DNA of 64,000 nt from Streptomyces sp. Sge12 (lineage in GTDB: Bacteria; Actinomycetota; Actinomycetes; Streptomycetales; Streptomycetaceae): contig NZ_CP020555.1 in assembly GCF_002080455.1 (NCBI RefSeq), positions 186,001 through 250,000 on the forward strand, in the 5' to 3' direction. This document shows, piece after piece, positions 42,480-50,413 of this stretch (position 1 is the stretch's first letter; each line of letters starts with the position of its first letter). A model generated the notes under the pieces. That model was not told the origin of the DNA. It saw nothing but the letters and a program-made list of their open reading frames with translations, and did not search any database. The position numbers and the translations under genes were made by a program.

Positions 42480-43025
42480 GGCGGGTGTGCCGGTGTCGTG
42501 GTCCGGGCGGCGTTCCGTGTCAGGGGCGGGAGCCGTTTCCGAGTGTGCGCCGGGGCGTTGGGGGTTCCTCGTCTGCCGGGGCGGGCCGGGTGGGCGGGGG
42601 TGTGTGCTCGATGGCTCGCTCAGCAGCCGTGCGGCCGCGGGCGGCCGGCTGCTCCTGGGGGTCGACAGCGGGGGCGGGTCCTTGCCCGAGCGGGCGGCGC
42701 GCAGTGCTCATCGTCTCAGTCTCGCAGCCCTCCTGACGAGCCGTCCGGGGAGGGGGTCCGCTCGTGCGCAGTCGGGCCCGCTACGACTCCCGGCCGACGG
42801 TCGCGGTCACGCGGCGAGTGGCTCAGCCAGGAGGACGACCCGATCGGCCCCGACATCGAAGCCGAGCCGGAGCCTTCCGGTGGTGGGTCGGGGTGGCGGG
42901 CGCGGGGTGCGACACGCGCCGGGGCGGCGGGGCGTAGCCGCGCGCGCGGGGCCGCGTCGTGGAAATCTGGATCACTCCGGACTGTCCACCGCTGCGCGGA
43001 CCACCGAGTGAAGGAAGCCACCGCC
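42480..43025. other. 546-bp region without a supported gene
   Basis: It lies between the HEAT-like gene and the ferredoxin reductase. Open frames on both strands here are short and of biased composition (Arg/Pro/Gly). A 63-codon minus frame at 42520-42711 has its nearest purine-rich site 16 bases off. I see no RNA gene or clear repeat. Confidence 0.5.
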
Positions 43026-44261
43026 ATGACCTCGAACAGCGCGTACGTCATCGTCGGAGCAGGTCTGGGCGGGGCCAGAGCCGCGCAGACCCTGCGCGAG
43101 GAGGGGTTCGACGGCCCGGTCGTCCTCATCGGGGCGGAACACGAGCGCCCGTACGAGCGGCCGCCGCTCTCCAAGGGCTACCTGATGGGTGCGAAGGAGC
43201 GCGAGCAGGTCTACGTGCATCCGGAGCAGTGGTACGCCGAGCACGAGGTCGACCTGCGGCGGGGCGCGACGGTCACCGCCCTCGACACCGCGGCCCACCG
43301 GGTGACGCTCGCCGACGGGCGCCGGGTCGACTACTCGAGGCTGCTGCTGACCACCGGTTCCTCCCCGCGTCGGCTGCCCGTTCCCGGCGCGGACCTGGAC
43401 GGGGTGCTGTACCTGAGGCGGCTGGAGGACAGCGACCGGCTCAAGCGGGCGTTCCGCCCCGGCGCGTCGGTCGTCGTGATCGGCGCGGGCTGGATCGGGC
43501 TGGAGACCGCTGCCGCCGCCCGGGCGGCCGGTGCCCGGGTGGTGGTGCTGGAGAGCGCCGAGCTGCCGTTGCTGCGGGTGCTGGGCCGGGAGGTGGCCCA
43601 GGTCTTCGCCGACCTGCACCGGGATCACGGTGTGGACCTCCGGTTCGGCGTACGGATCAGCGAGATCACCGGCGACGGGGACACCGCGGACGGTGTCCTG
43701 CTCGACGACGGCACCCGCTTCGCGGCGGACGCCGTCGTCGTGGGTGTGGGCATCACCCCCAACGCCGCACTGGCCGAGGAGGCGGGGCTGGAGGTCGACA
43801 ACGGCATCGTCACCGACGACCACCTGCGCACCTCCGTACCCGACGTGTTCGCGGCGGGTGACGTGGCCAACGCCCATCACCCCTTCCTGGGGCGGCGCAT
43901 CCGGGTCGAGCACTGGGCCAACGCCCTGAACCAGCCGCAGACCGCGGCCCGGGCCATGCTCGGCCAGGACGTCGCGTACGACCGGCTGCCGTACTTCTTC
44001 ACCGACCAGTACGACCTGGGCATGGAGTACACGGGGTACGTGGAGCCCGGCGGCTACGACCGGGTCGTCTTCCGGGGCAGCGCCGAGACCAGGGAGTTCA
44101 TCGCGTTCTGGCTGGCCGGCGACCGCGTCCTGGCCGGGATGAACGTCAACGTCTGGGACGTCACCGAGCCGATCCAGGCCCTGATCCGCTCCCGCGCGCC
44201 CATCGACCCGGTGCGCCTCGCCGACCCGCAGGTCCCCCTGGAGTCGCTGCTCCCCCGCTGA
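43026..44261 (+). CDS. FAD-dependent ferredoxin/rubredoxin reductase
   Basis: A 411-residue flavoprotein from ATG 43026. FAD motif GAGLGGARAAQTL (residues 12-24), GYLMG, LLLTTGSSPRRLPVPG, NAD motif VIGAGWIGLETAAAAR (about 150), and VFAAGDVAN, HWANALNQ near the C-terminus are those of oxygenase-coupled ferredoxin reductases (BphA4/CamA type). It passes electrons from NAD(P)H to a [2Fe-2S] or [3Fe-4S] ferredoxin, usually serving a cytochrome P450. No ferredoxin or P450 is in the window. Its last 100 bp overlap the convergent DUF3817 gene. Confidence 0.93.
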   Translation: MTSNSAYVIVGAGLGGARAAQTLREEGFDGPVVLIGAEHERPYERPPLSKGYLMGAKEREQVYVHPEQWYAEHEVDLRRGATVTALDTAAHRVTLADGRRVDYSRLLLTTGSSPRRLPVPGADLDGVLYLRRLEDSDRLKRAFRPGASVVVIGAGWIGLETAAAARAAGARVVVLESAELPLLRVLGREVAQVFADLHRDHGVDLRFGVRISEITGDGDTADGVLLDDGTRFAADAVVVGVGITPNAALAEEAGLEVDNGIVTDDHLRTSVPDVFAAGDVANAHHPFLGRRIRVEHWANALNQPQTAARAMLGQDVAYDRLPYFFTDQYDLGMEYTGYVEPGGYDRVVFRGSAETREFIAFWLAGDRVLAGMNVNVWDVTEPIQALIRSRAPIDPVRLADPQVPLESLLPR

Positions 44262-44544
44262 TCCGGGCGGCCGGAGCCCCCGCCGCCCGGAGCGCGTCGA
44301 GTCGGCGCTGGGCGAGTACGCCCCCGATGCCCGGGACGGCCGCCAGCGCGAGGGCCGTTCGGTCCGGGCTGCGCTCGCGGGCGGCCGCGATGATGACGAT
44401 CAGGTAGGCGCAGCCGTGGACCGGGCCGACGGCCGAGGCGAGCGCGGGAAGGTGCAGCACGCCGAGGTTGACCAGCAGGACGGCCAGGGTGACGAGTTCG
44501 ACGGGGGCGGAGATCCGCAGGAGCCGGCTTGCGCGGTCGTGCAT
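44161..44544 (-). CDS. DUF3817-like membrane protein
   Basis: A 127-residue protein whose first 100 residues contain two to three membrane helices (PVELVTLAVLLVNLGVLHLP, then SAVGPVHGCAYLIVIIAAAR, and ALALAAVPGIGGVLAQRRLD). The VGPVHG element is typical of DUF3817. The C-terminal 30 residues are Gly/Arg-rich and lie antisense to the end of the ferredoxin reductase gene. It is the last of four minus-strand genes, starting two bases after the stop of the DUF2269-like gene. Function unknown. Confidence 0.75.
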   Translation of the reverse strand: MHDRASRLLRISAPVELVTLAVLLVNLGVLHLPALASAVGPVHGCAYLIVIIAAARERSPDRTALALAAVPGIGGVLAQRRLDALRAAGAPAARISGGAATPGGPAGRRGAPGRWARGSGSGPGSAR

Positions 44545-44545
44545 G

Positions 44546-45034
44546 TCAGGCTCCTGTGGTGGATCCGGGGCGGACGATCATCAGGACGGTCACCGTGGCC
44601 CACAGCAGGTTGAACACTCCTGTGTACATGCCCAGTTGTCGGATCGCCCGCTGTACGGCCGGGGTCGCCCGTGCGTCGGTGTCGCCGTGCAGCCCGGCCA
44701 GGCCGGCCAGGGCGGCTGCCTGGCGGGGCAGTACGAGTGCGGCGAGCACCGCGGCGGCGGTAGCGGTCAGTGCGATCGAGGTGAGGAGCCAGGGGCTGGT
44801 CAGCACCCGGAGGCTGCGGGCGGTGGCCAGGCCGAAGACCGGTACGACGACCGCGATCACGGCGTAGACCCGGCAGATGCGGTGCAGGGTACGGACCTCG
44901 GTGAGGGCGCCCGCACCGCCGGGCGCGGCCAGGGCGCGGCGCGCGGCGGCCGGGAACATGCTGGCGGCGACGGTGACGGGGCCGATCGTGATGATCGCCG
45001 CCAGGACGTGGACGGCGAGGAGGAATTTCGTCAC
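44546..45034 (-). CDS. DUF2269-like membrane protein
   Basis: A 162-residue integral membrane protein. GTG 45034 overlaps the preceding stop (GTGA) and gives the family-like start VTKFLLAVHVLAAIITIGPV. Four hydrophobic helices are visible (about 3-25, 48-68, 75-100, 135-155). This resembles the DUF2269/copper-resistance D-like helical bundle family. Its gene is overlapped upstream and abutted downstream, so it is part of a translationally coupled operon. Confidence 0.75.
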   Translation of the reverse strand: MTKFLLAVHVLAAIITIGPVTVAASMFPAAARRALAAPGGAGALTEVRTLHRICRVYAVIAVVVPVFGLATARSLRVLTSPWLLTSIALTATAAAVLAALVLPRQAAALAGLAGLHGDTDARATPAVQRAIRQLGMYTGVFNLLWATVTVLMIVRPGSTTGA

Positions 45035-45339
45035 GCGGCTGATCCGGTCCGGTGGCCGGTGACCTTGGTGGCGGGCAGCCGGCCTGCCCGGGCGGTGCCG
45101 GTCAGTTCGTCCTCCGTCACGGTGACGTCGAAGACGAGGTGCAGACGCAGGGGCTTGGTGATGGACTGGCGCCACGTCAGGCGGTCGCCGTGGACTGTCA
45201 GTTCGGTCAGGGGTACCTCCTCCGCGTCTCCCGTGGCGACTCCGTGGAGTTCACCATGGTGCGTGAACAGGCGGAGCACGGCCCGCTGCCTCCCGATGGG
45301 GGTGGCGAGGTCGAGGTTCCAGGTGCCTTCGACAGACAT
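45031..45339 (-). CDS. Small lipocalin-like hypothetical protein
   Basis: A 102-residue protein beginning MSVEGTWNLDLATPIGRQRA. Alternating hydrophobic residues and the sequence GTWNLDLATPIG...LRLFTHHGELHG suggest a compact beta-barrel of lipocalin/calycin type, as in small proteins annotated only as hypothetical. The stop overlaps the start of the DUF2269-like gene. It is 66 bp downstream of the PfpI-like gene. It may bind a small hydrophobic ligand; no function is known. Confidence 0.7.
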   Translation of the reverse strand: MSVEGTWNLDLATPIGRQRAVLRLFTHHGELHGVATGDAEEVPLTELTVHGDRLTWRQSITKPLRLHLVFDVTVTEDELTGTARAGRLPATKVTGHRTGSAA

Positions 45340-45405
45340 GTGGTGCGCTTTCTCGGTGGGGGGCGGTCGCTGCGGCGGGGCCGGCGGCAGGGTCGGGGTC
45401 AGGGG

Positions 45406-46074
45406 TCAGAAGGCCGCGGGGACCGGGCCGGTGGCGTGCCAGACGGTGCCGCGGCGCTCGTGGGCGAACAGCTGCTCCACGGCGTGTGCGATGCGCGGGC
45501 CGATCTCGCGCTCCAGCAGGTACAGCGCGAGGTCCAGGCCGGAGGTGACCCCCGCGCCGGTGACCAGGTCGCCGTCGTCGACGACGCGGGCGTCGATCGC
45601 CACGGCGCCGGTGGCGTCGAGCAGGTCCGTCCCGAGGTGGTGAGTGGTGACGTGCCGGCCCTCGATCAGACCGGCCATGGCGAGTACCAGGGAGCCCCCG
45701 CAGACGGTGGCGACGGTCAGCCCCGGCCGGTCCAGGGCGTCCTTCAGCAGTGCGGGCAGGCCGGTTTCGAGCGTGCGGCCGAGGAGCACGGGAATGGAGT
45801 CGGCGTTCACCGGGGCGTCCGGATCGGAGAGGTCGCCCAAGGGGCCCACGGCGCCCGGTACGAGGACCAGGTCCGCGCTCCGCGGGTCGAGCCGGGCGGC
45901 GGCCCGCAGCGAGATCGGTCCCGCGCCGCTGGGTACGTCCCGCGGGCCCTCGGCGGAGACCAGTTCCACCCGCAGTGCGCCCGGTGCCGCCATCGATCCG
46001 GCGTGCAGGACCTCGTAGGGGGCGATGACGTCCAGGGGGTCGAAGCCGTCGAACAGCACGATCTGACACAGCAT
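45406..46074 (-). CDS. DJ-1/PfpI-family protein
   Basis: A 222-residue protein from ATG 46074 (AAGGAA upstream). It has the DJ-1/PfpI fold: QIVLFDGFDPLDVIAPYEVL at the start and the nucleophile elbow VATVCGGSLVLA near residue 117, with the cysteine retained. It lacks the AraC domain of its divergent neighbour GlxA-type protein but matches its first 190 residues in layout. Possible roles are isonitrile hydratase, glyoxalase III-like or chaperone activity. It heads a four-gene operon of small proteins. Confidence 0.88.
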   Translation of the reverse strand: MLCQIVLFDGFDPLDVIAPYEVLHAGSMAAPGALRVELVSAEGPRDVPSGAGPISLRAAARLDPRSADLVLVPGAVGPLGDLSDPDAPVNADSIPVLLGRTLETGLPALLKDALDRPGLTVATVCGGSLVLAMAGLIEGRHVTTHHLGTDLLDATGAVAIDARVVDDGDLVTGAGVTSGLDLALYLLEREIGPRIAHAVEQLFAHERRGTVWHATGPVPAAF

Positions 46075-46161
46075 CGGACGGGGTTCCTTGTCTTGGGGGT
46101 CGGCGCACGGATGCTGCGCCGACACCGACGCTAGTCACGGTGCCCGACACCGGAAAGAGGC

Positions 46162-46178
46162 TGGAATGCCACCTTCCA
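46162..46178. promoter_or_regulatory. Palindrome in pfpI/glxA divergent region
   Basis: TGGAATGCCACCTTCCA has perfect five-base arms (TGGAA/TTCCA) around seven bases, between two divergent genes, the second coding for an AraC-type regulator. It is a candidate operator. Confidence 0.4.
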
Positions 46179-46293
46179 ACGGATTCCGGCCAACGAGGAG
46201 TGCGGCCATCAATATGCCTCTGACCTGCTGGAACAGTGACCGTGGAGCCCAGGATCCCGGAGGGGGTGGGCCGCGCAGGGCTATCGTTGGGCC

Positions 46294-47247
46294 ATGCATA
46301 CCGTGGCTGTGATCGCCCTGGACGGCGTGATCCCGTTCGACCTGTCGACCCCCATCGAGGTGTTCTCGCGCACCCGGCTGCCCGGCGGCCGCGCGGCCTA
46401 CCGGGTCCGTGTCTGCGCGGCCTCCCCCGAGGTCGACGCCGGGGCGTTCGCGCTGCGCGCGCCGTGGCCGCTGGCGGCGCTGGCCGAGGCGGACACGATC
46501 ATCGTGCCGGGTACGGCCGATCCGACGGCGCCGGTACCCGAGGAGGTCCTCGACGCGCTGCGGGAGGCGGCCGGGCGGGGCACCCGGATCGCCTCCATCT
46601 GCGTGGGCGCCTTCGTGCTGGCCGCCACGGGCCTGCTGGACGGGCTGCGCGCCACCACGCACTGGTCGGCCGCCGATCTGCTGGCCGCGCTCCATCCGGC
46701 CGTCGAGGTGGACCCCGGGGTGCTGTACGTGGACAACGGCGACCTGCTCACCTCGGCGGGGGCCGCCGCCGGGCTCGATCTGTGCCTGCACATGATCCGG
46801 CGCGACCTCGGCTCCGCGGTGGCGGCGGATGCCGCCCGGCTGTCCGTCATGCCGCTGGAACGCGACGGCGGGCAGGCCCAGTTCATCGTCCACGACCAGC
46901 CTCCGGCGCCCCGCGGGTCGGTGCTGGAGCCGCTCATGCAGTGGATGGAGGACAACGCCCGGCGCGAGCTCACCCTCGACGAACTCGCACGGCGCAGCGG
47001 CATGAGCGTACGGACCCTGAACCGGCGCTTTCGCGAACAGACCGGCACGTCACCGCTCCAGTGGCTGCACCGGGCCCGGATCCGCCAGGCCCAGTATCTG
47101 CTGGAGACCACCGCCCACCCCGTCGAACGGATCGCCGCGCAGGTCGGCTTCGGCTCCCCCACCGCGTTCCGCGACCGCTTCAAACGCCTCACCGGCACCA
47201 GCCCGCACGCCTACCGCCGTACGTTCCGCACGCAACAGGCGCCGTGA
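46294..47247 (+). CDS. GlxA-type regulator (DJ-1/PfpI + AraC domain)
   Basis: A 317-residue regulator. Residues 1-185 have the DJ-1/PfpI fold with the Cys elbow IASICVGAFVLAATG; residues 215-310 carry the AraC double helix-turn-helix: LTLDELARRSGMSVRTLNRR and PVERIAAQVGFGSPTAFRDR. GlxA regulators sense small metabolites through the DJ-1 domain. It is divergent from the PfpI-like operon, 219 bp away, with a palindrome between, and probably controls it. A long hairpin terminator follows. Confidence 0.93.
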   Translation: MHTVAVIALDGVIPFDLSTPIEVFSRTRLPGGRAAYRVRVCAASPEVDAGAFALRAPWPLAALAEADTIIVPGTADPTAPVPEEVLDALREAAGRGTRIASICVGAFVLAATGLLDGLRATTHWSAADLLAALHPAVEVDPGVLYVDNGDLLTSAGAAAGLDLCLHMIRRDLGSAVAADAARLSVMPLERDGGQAQFIVHDQPPAPRGSVLEPLMQWMEDNARRELTLDELARRSGMSVRTLNRRFREQTGTSPLQWLHRARIRQAQYLLETTAHPVERIAAQVGFGSPTAFRDRFKRLTGTSPHAYRRTFRTQQAP

Positions 47248-47286
47248 CCCGGCCGCGGTGGCGGTGGAACCGCCCTGCGGCCGGGT
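47247..47286. terminator. Bidirectional terminator between glxA-like and exported-protein operon
   Basis: ACCCGGCCGC (47247-47256) pairs with GCGGCCGGGT (47277-47286), and the loop holds a second stem GGCGGT/ACCGCC. It begins in the GlxA stop codon and lies 28 bp after the end of the convergent exported-protein gene. Confidence 0.8.
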
Positions 47287-47314
47287 CGACAACGTGAGTG
47301 CAGCGTCCGGGGGG

Positions 47315-48664
47315 TTAGCGCTCGGCGCCGGCCGGTGACGTGGCGCCCAGCGGGGTGGGGGCGTTGGGGCGGTCGGACTGGCAGCGCTGCTTCTCCGAGG
47401 CGGTCAGGGGGCCGGTGCGCTGGTAGATGCGGTCGGAGAGGTCGGTGGAGGGGTGGTCGATGACGGTGTGCAGGCGCCAGTCGTTGTTGGGGTCGGCGGC
47501 CTGGGTGGTGGCGGTGAACCATCCGTCCGTGCGCCGACGTGCGCCCTGCGTCTCGATCCAGGAGGCCTCGGCCGGCTGGACGACCTCGGTGACCGAGCGT
47601 TCCTGGCTGGTGTTCCAGGCCGGGGCGAGACCGGTGCCCTGCGTGTACTGCTGAGCCATGTTGCTCGGGGTTCCGGTGCCGCTGCCGGGGAGGCCGGCGG
47701 CCGCGGGGAGATCTCCGAAGGAGCGGTTGGCGGTGGAGACGGGGCGAAGGCGGTTGAGGGTGTTGCGGGTGCAGTTGAGGTAGGTCTCGGCAGCGACGCG
47801 GGCGGGGGCGTAATAGCTGAACGAGTACGCCTCTTCGGTGGTGAACGTGCAGCGGTTCGCGGCGCCGTTGCAGTAGCTGACCGCGTCCGCGGTGGTACGG
47901 CGGTCGTTGCCCAGGAAGGCTTCGGAGGCGGGCAGGGCGCCGGCCGGGATGGTCTTGTCGACCGGCGGCGGCTCGTGGGTGGCGCGGACGTTGGTGATGA
48001 GCGGGCCGCAGTAGCCGGAGTTGTTCTGCGCCGCGGGGACCGTGGAGGTGAAGGTCAGGAGCGGCTCGTCGGCTCCGGCGGTGAAGGTGAGGGTGACCCC
48101 CGTCCGCCAGGCCGGCTTCCAGTAGTTGCTGGGCAATTTCTCGGTGGTGGGCAGGGTGGTCCGGTCCGCCAGGGTGCCGCCCTCGCCCTGGACGGTGTAC
48201 GTCTGGCCCTGTTCGAGTGCGGCCGCCGTGCAGTAGTTGGAGACACTGGGGCTTTCGTCGTAGGTGACGGTGACCCGTGCCCCGCTGCGCACTCCACGCA
48301 GCCGCTGCTTGAGGCCGTAGGCGGCTTCGCCGGGAAGGCGGAGCATGGCGGCGGTCAGACCGCCGGGGTGGCCGCCGGTGGTGGCATCCCAGCGCCAGAC
48401 GCCGCCGGTCGTGCCGGTGCCCGCGGTGGAACCGACCGACCAGGCATGCGGGTTGGCACTGGTATTGACACCGGTGAAGGCAGGTTGGGCGAAGTCGCCG
48501 TTCAGGACGGTGACCGGTACGGGGGCCGCGGCCCGGGCGGGCGGGACGGCCGCGTGGGCGAGGGGCGTTGCGGCGAGCAGGCCGAGGGACAGGCACACGC
48601 CGATGACCGGCGCGGTACGGGTACGGGTGCCGGCGGGGGCGGCAGAGCGCGGGCGGGATGCCAT
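47315..48664 (-). CDS. Exported protein: jelly-roll-like domain plus Cys module
   Basis: A 449-residue protein; ATG 48664 is favoured by GGAGA seven bases upstream. A signal peptide ends near residue 39 (LAHA-AVPP). Residues 50-228 read like a carbohydrate-binding jelly roll of the DUF642/choice-of-anchor kind: VLNGDFAQPAF, GLKQRLRGVRSGARVTVTYD, TLTFTAGADEPLLTFTS, CGPLITNV. From 245 a second domain contains YC-x6-C-x-F and NCT with cysteines 265, 272 and 298, the same spacing as in the next gene upstream (C60, C67, C93), then VVQPAEASWI. I know no characterised homologue; it may be a secreted adhesin or toxin-like protein. Confidence 0.75.
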   Translation of the reverse strand: MASRPRSAAPAGTRTRTAPVIGVCLSLGLLAATPLAHAAVPPARAAAPVPVTVLNGDFAQPAFTGVNTSANPHAWSVGSTAGTGTTGGVWRWDATTGGHPGGLTAAMLRLPGEAAYGLKQRLRGVRSGARVTVTYDESPSVSNYCTAAALEQGQTYTVQGEGGTLADRTTLPTTEKLPSNYWKPAWRTGVTLTFTAGADEPLLTFTSTVPAAQNNSGYCGPLITNVRATHEPPPVDKTIPAGALPASEAFLGNDRRTTADAVSYCNGAANRCTFTTEEAYSFSYYAPARVAAETYLNCTRNTLNRLRPVSTANRSFGDLPAAAGLPGSGTGTPSNMAQQYTQGTGLAPAWNTSQERSVTEVVQPAEASWIETQGARRRTDGWFTATTQAADPNNDWRLHTVIDHPSTDLSDRIYQRTGPLTASEKQRCQSDRPNAPTPLGATSPAGAER

Positions 48665-48694
48665 GGGGTTCTCCACAGTGGTTCTCGCGGGTGG

Positions 48695-49624
48695 TCAGGA
48701 CGTGGCGGGGACGAGCACGTCACGGTCCTTGAATCGGGAACCCTCGGGCAGGTTCACGGGCATCAGGCCCCGGGGCGGAGCGGGGGTGGTGGTGTCCTCG
48801 GTGCCGGTCTTGCCTTCCGGTCGCAGGCGGTCGCAGGTATTGCCGGGCACGGTGAACGTGTCCGCGACGAAGGTGCTGGTGTTCACCGTGGAGGGTCCGT
48901 CGACGACGACCCTGCGAATGCCGAGACCCGTCCCGGTGGTGATCTCTCCGGCGATGCGCTGCATGGCGGAGCTCGCACCGAAGACGAGTGCGTCACCGGG
49001 GCGGACCTTGGTGCTGTAAGTGGTCTTCTCGGTCTGCTCGGTCGTCCAGGTGCGCTGGTAGGCGAGCTTGAAGGCGCCCTCGAAGGCTCCCTTGACGCCG
49101 AGGGAACCGGCGATCTTCCCGCTGCCCGAGGCTCCGGCCTCGGCGCCGACGGTGGCGGTCGGGCCCTTCGACTTGTCCGGGGTTGAGAACTCGCCCTTGG
49201 CCTTCGCATCGACACCGGCGGTCACCTCGCCGGAGGTGTTGATCGTGCCCTCGATCGCGATCTTCCCGGTGATCTCCCCGCCGAGGTTGTCGCTGCTCGC
49301 GGTGCGCAGGGTGATCTCCCGCGCGACGGTGATCTCGTCCTTGGTGCAGTTCACGACCGCATTGCCCAGCGACTTGACGGCGCTGTAGTAGTCGCCGGAC
49401 GCAGCCCGGTTGATCTGGAAGCGGCAGCCTCCGGGGTGCGAGGCGCAGTACTCGGTGACCTTCTGCGTCGTGGCGAGCTCGGTGTTGCCCTCGTAGGCGA
49501 CCGGCACCGGTACCTCGGGCGGCGCGGCCGCGTACGAGGAGCCGGTGGTGCAGGTCAGGGCGAGGAGGGTGGCGGTCGCGGCCAGGGCCGCGCGCCGGCC
49601 TCGCATGCCGATGGTGGTCTTCAT
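48695..49624 (-). CDS. Exported protein, candidate beta-pore-forming-like
   Basis: A 309-residue exported protein. ATG 49624 overlaps the upstream stop (ATGA) and follows GGAGA. Signal peptide residues 1-33. The mature part has YC-x6-C-x-F with C60, C67 and C93 in an NCT, then a long Ser/Thr/Gly region of alternating hydrophobic and polar residues (about 95-190), then TWTTEQTEKTTYSTKVRPGD. That Thr-rich strand followed by V-x-PG is reminiscent of the ETX/MTX2-aerolysin type of beta-pore-forming protein, with 95-190 as a possible membrane-inserting hairpin. This is inference from pattern only. Confidence 0.65.
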   Translation of the reverse strand: MKTTIGMRGRRAALAATATLLALTCTTGSSYAAAPPEVPVPVAYEGNTELATTQKVTEYCASHPGGCRFQINRAASGDYYSAVKSLGNAVVNCTKDEITVAREITLRTASSDNLGGEITGKIAIEGTINTSGEVTAGVDAKAKGEFSTPDKSKGPTATVGAEAGASGSGKIAGSLGVKGAFEGAFKLAYQRTWTTEQTEKTTYSTKVRPGDALVFGASSAMQRIAGEITTGTGLGIRRVVVDGPSTVNTSTFVADTFTVPGNTCDRLRPEGKTGTEDTTTPAPPRGLMPVNLPEGSRFKDRDVLVPATS

Positions 49625-50154
49625 CGGTTCATCTCCCCGCACAGAGCGCCCATTTCGGGGGCATCGGACAGGCCGGCCGGGAGGTCGGCGGAGAAGGAGG
49701 CGCAGGTGCCGTCGAGGGCGGTCTCGGCGTTGGCGGAGGGTGCCGGCTTCATGGTGCCCAGCTCGTCGCGGGCCTGTGCCATGTCGGTTTCCTGCGTCGT
49801 GCCGCCGCCGATCAGCTCGGTCATGCACGCTTTGGACTCCGCCGTGCACTTCTGGGCCGCCTGCTTGGCGGCTCCGATGTCCTGCTTGGCCGCGGCGGCG
49901 TCCTGCTTGGCCGCGGCGCGGTCCCCGTCGACGGCCCCGCGCTCCTCGGGAGAGGCCGAGCACGGCTTGGCCTCTCCACCGGGGCACGGCTCCTCATCGT
50001 CAAGGGGCGCCAGGACGAGAGCGGTTCGGTGGAAGTGGACGGGTGAGGCGGGCAGGAGTGGGGAGGCCGCCGCGGGGGAAAGCCCGCAGACGAGGGCGAG
50101 GGCCGCGATGGACGCGGCGATGGGGATACGGGGGAATCTGCGCATGCCGAACAT
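49621..50154 (-). CDS. Exported small protein with Lys/Gln/Asp coiled coil
   Basis: A 177-residue protein from ATG 50154 (GGAAGG upstream). A signal peptide of about 30 residues ends in SPAAASP. The mature part has paired cysteines (CPGGEAKPC) and an Ala-rich heptad-like stretch DRAAAKQDAAAAKQDIGAAK, a likely coiled coil, then KCTAESKACM and a C-terminal region with two more cysteines. I recognise no family. It is first in a three-gene operon of exported proteins, stop overlapping the start of the second, so it may be a chaperone, anchor or partner of the other two. Confidence 0.7.
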   Translation of the reverse strand: MFGMRRFPRIPIAASIAALALVCGLSPAAASPLLPASPVHFHRTALVLAPLDDEEPCPGGEAKPCSASPEERGAVDGDRAAAKQDAAAAKQDIGAAKQAAQKCTAESKACMTELIGGGTTQETDMAQARDELGTMKPAPSANAETALDGTCASFSADLPAGLSDAPEMGALCGEMNR

Positions 50155-50413
50155 GCCCCTTCCGGGGTAACGGGACGAACGAGAGTTCGCAGTCCGAATG
50201 GATGCGCACGCAACGTAACAGACGGCTACCGACTGTTACCAGTTTCGTGATCATGGTTCCCCGGATTGGCCGCATGCACACATCAGGCCGACCACCCGCG
50301 CCTGCGGCTCCCGTTCCGCGGGCGTTCATCGGTTGAGCACATGATCACCGGCATGCCGGGGCAGGTCGGGGCGGGCGCTCCCGGATAGAGACAGCGGGCG
50401 GCCGGGGCCGGTC

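Noticed and set aside
42520..42711. 63-codon minus-strand ORF
   Set aside because: The purine-rich site is 16 bases from the ATG and the Pro/Arg/Ala-rich product has no recognisable fold.
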